NCBI GenBank assembly: GCA_002134785.1
Contig: MBQZ01000051.1
Coordinates: 62,001 to 126,000, forward strand
Direction of reading: 5' to 3'
Source: Crenothrix sp. D3
GTDB lineage: Bacteria > Pseudomonadota > Gammaproteobacteria > Methylococcales > Methylomonadaceae
DNA length: 64,000 nt
Shown here in pieces: positions 62,641 through 64,000 of this stretch (its first letter is position 1; every line of letters starts with the position of its first letter). A program made the translations under genes and the position numbers. The notes under the pieces were generated by a model that did no database searches, was not told the DNA's origin, and saw only the letters and a list, made by a program, of their open reading frames with translations.

Positions 62641-64000
62641 ATGTCGAATAGACCAAAACCGTTGGTGTTGCTAATCCTTGATGGATTCGGTTATACACTG
62701 GAAACAGAAAGCAATGCTATTGCGATGGCAAATACACCTTGTTGGGATCAGTTACAAAAAGATTATCCCATGACATTATTGGATTGTTCAGGTCATTCGG
62801 TGGGTTTGCCTGGCGATCAAATGGGTAATTCAGAAGTCGGTCATACGCATATCGGCGCAGGTCGTTATGTGCCGCAGGATTTTTCTAAAGTCAATGATGC
62901 CATCAAAGACGGCAGTTTTTATAGCAATTCGGTGCTGTGCCGTGCGGTAGACTTGGCTAAAGCCAACGACAAAGCCTTGCATATCATGGGCTTGTTGTCT
63001 GCGGGTGGTGTGCATAGCCATGAAGAACAAATTGTGGCCATGGTCGAGTTAGCGGCTAAACGCGGTTTGACTAACATCTATTTACACGCCTTTTTGGATG
63101 GTCGTGATGTACCCCCTAAAAGCGCGAGTTCTTCTATCGATTTATTGGATGCCACATTTGCGGCATTGGGTGTCGGACGCATTGCCTCAATCACAGGGCG
63201 TTTTTATGCAATGGACAGAGACAATCGTTGGGATCGCGTGCAAAAATTCTACAATCTAATTGCCAAAGGTGAAGCAGAGTTTAGTGCTGATTCCGCGCAA
63301 CAAGCCTTGGAATCTGCCTACAGCCGAGGCGAAACCGATGAATTTGTATTGCCAACGATTATTCAACACGCTGTCGCATTAGACCCGCAAGATTCAGTGG
63401 TATTTATGAATTTTCGTGCTGACCGTGCGCGTGAAATTTCACAAGCCATCACAGCAACAGATTTTACTGGCTTTGAAAGAAACCACGCGCCACATCAAGG
63501 TTATTTTTGTACCCTAACCGAATACCATCAAGATTATGATTATGAGGTAGCATTTCCATCGACTGATATGAAAAATGGTCTAGGCGAAGTGTTAGCCAAT
63601 GTCGGCATGACGCAATTAAGACTTGCCGAGACTGAGAAATACGCACACGTTACTTTCTTCCTTAATGGTGGCATAGAAACGCCTTTTGAAGGTGAAGATC
63701 GTATTTTAGTGCCTTCTCCCCAAGTTAGAACCTACGATTTACAGCCCGAAATGAACGCCGCTGAAGTCACAGATCATCTAGTCGCTGCTATTACGGGTGG
63801 AAAATATGATGTCATTATCTGCAATTATGCCAATTGCGATATGGTCGGTCATACGGGCATCATACCAGCGGCGATACTCGCAGTGGAAGCGGTAGATGCA
63901 GCATTGCAACGTATTGTTGAGGCATTGAAAAGCGTTGGCGGACAACTATTATTGACAGCAGATCACGGCAATATTGAACAACTGGTTGATAAAACCACAG
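62641..64000 (+). CDS. gpmI: 2,3-bisphosphoglycerate-independent phosphoglycerate mutase, 5' part
   Basis: Interconverts 3- and 2-phosphoglycerate in glycolysis, with two Mn ions. About 453 of about 510 codons are present before the window end. LVLLILDGFGYTLETESNAIAMA, the nucleophile Ser in GDQMGNSEVGHTHIGAGR, LLSAGGVHSH, DGRDVPPKSA, and ANCDMVGHTG and ADHGNIEQ near the end carry the metal ligands. ATG at 62641 after GGAGA. It is divergent from arsR, as gpmM is near yibN in E. coli. Confidence 0.97.
   Translation, partial: MSNRPKPLVLLILDGFGYTLETESNAIAMANTPCWDQLQKDYPMTLLDCSGHSVGLPGDQMGNSEVGHTHIGAGRYVPQDFSKVNDAIKDGSFYSNSVLCRAVDLAKANDKALHIMGLLSAGGVHSHEEQIVAMVELAAKRGLTNIYLHAFLDGRDVPPKSASSSIDLLDATFAALGVGRIASITGRFYAMDRDNRWDRVQKFYNLIAKGEAEFSADSAQQALESAYSRGETDEFVLPTIIQHAVALDPQDSVVFMNFRADRAREISQAITATDFTGFERNHAPHQGYFCTLTEYHQDYDYEVAFPSTDMKNGLGEVLANVGMTQLRLAETEKYAHVTFFLNGGIETPFEGEDRILVPSPQVRTYDLQPEMNAAEVTDHLVAAITGGKYDVIICNYANCDMVGHTGIIPAAILAVEAVDAALQRIVEALKSVGGQLLLTADHGNIEQLVDKTT

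Noticed and set aside
1-64000. CRISPR arrays, tRNA and rRNA genes
   Set aside because: Looked for regular direct repeats with spacers and for tRNA-like cloverleaf patterns in all intergenic stretches; none was seen. The many palindromes are dispersed and lack array spacing.

Overview
The window comes from a gammaproteobacterial chromosome. The evidence is gene order and family type: bamD / rluD / pgeF, secB-gpsA facing trmL with the YibN-type rhodanese and gpmI nearby, an E. coli-type gshA and speD, and the hldD / hldE / gmhA heptose genes. Base composition is moderate to low in GC by eye. Short palindromes are very frequent, a WD40-caspase gene is present, and the cobalamin genes include the oxygen-dependent BluB. 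This would fit a Beggiatoa/Thiothrix-like or methanotroph-like lineage, but the genus is a guess. No rRNA, tRNA or CRISPR array was seen.

Layout. 1-5.7 kb: the end of mtnA, cysZ, an IS110-family insertion sequence lodged among palindromes, and the hldD-hldE-gmhA heptose operon on the minus strand. 5.9-12.9 kb: a decayed outer-membrane gene, then a complete heavy-metal RND efflux operon with its small accessory genes. 13.2-17.3 kb: a WD40-caspase gene broken by an amber codon and a frameshift, followed by an intact membrane-anchored TPR gene. 17.5-20.1 kb: housekeeping bamD, rluD, pgeF. 20.1-27.6 kb: a ZIP zinc transporter and hydrogenase maturation genes hypF, hypC, hypD, hypE, with a toxin-antitoxin pair and an unknown protein inserted between hypD and hypE. 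27.6-28.0 kb: a MITE-like element. 28.0-35.6 kb: gshA, cysH, an Fe-S oxidoreductase, speD/OsmC, rubredoxin and its reductase, and a NYN-domain protein. 35.6-45.1 kb: late cobalamin assembly (bluB, cobT, cobS, cobC, cobD, cobQ, cbiB, cobU), interrupted between cobT and cobS by about 2.6 kb of small accessory genes. 45.2-52.6 kb: a P1B-type ATPase with a cytochrome b561, small envelope genes, glycogen phosphorylase and trmL. 52.6-59.9 kb: a two-gene putative defence module, an Eco57I-like DNA methyltransferase and a PLD-SNF2 helicase. 59.9-64 kb: gpsA, secB, a rhodanese, an ArsR regulator and the start of gpmI.

Two things stand out. First, several families of short palindromic repeats are scattered through the window. 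Copies lie between genes and also, in frame, inside coding sequences (czcB, hypF, cobT, cobD and the methyltransferase, which has three), much like the protein-coding palindromic elements known from Rickettsia. In one family the stem sequence differs between copies while pairing is kept. Second, the defence module sits exactly between trmL and gpsA. It is bracketed by two inverted copies of one 31-bp palindromic repeat, and the repeat itself supplies the TAG stop codons of both flanking housekeeping genes.
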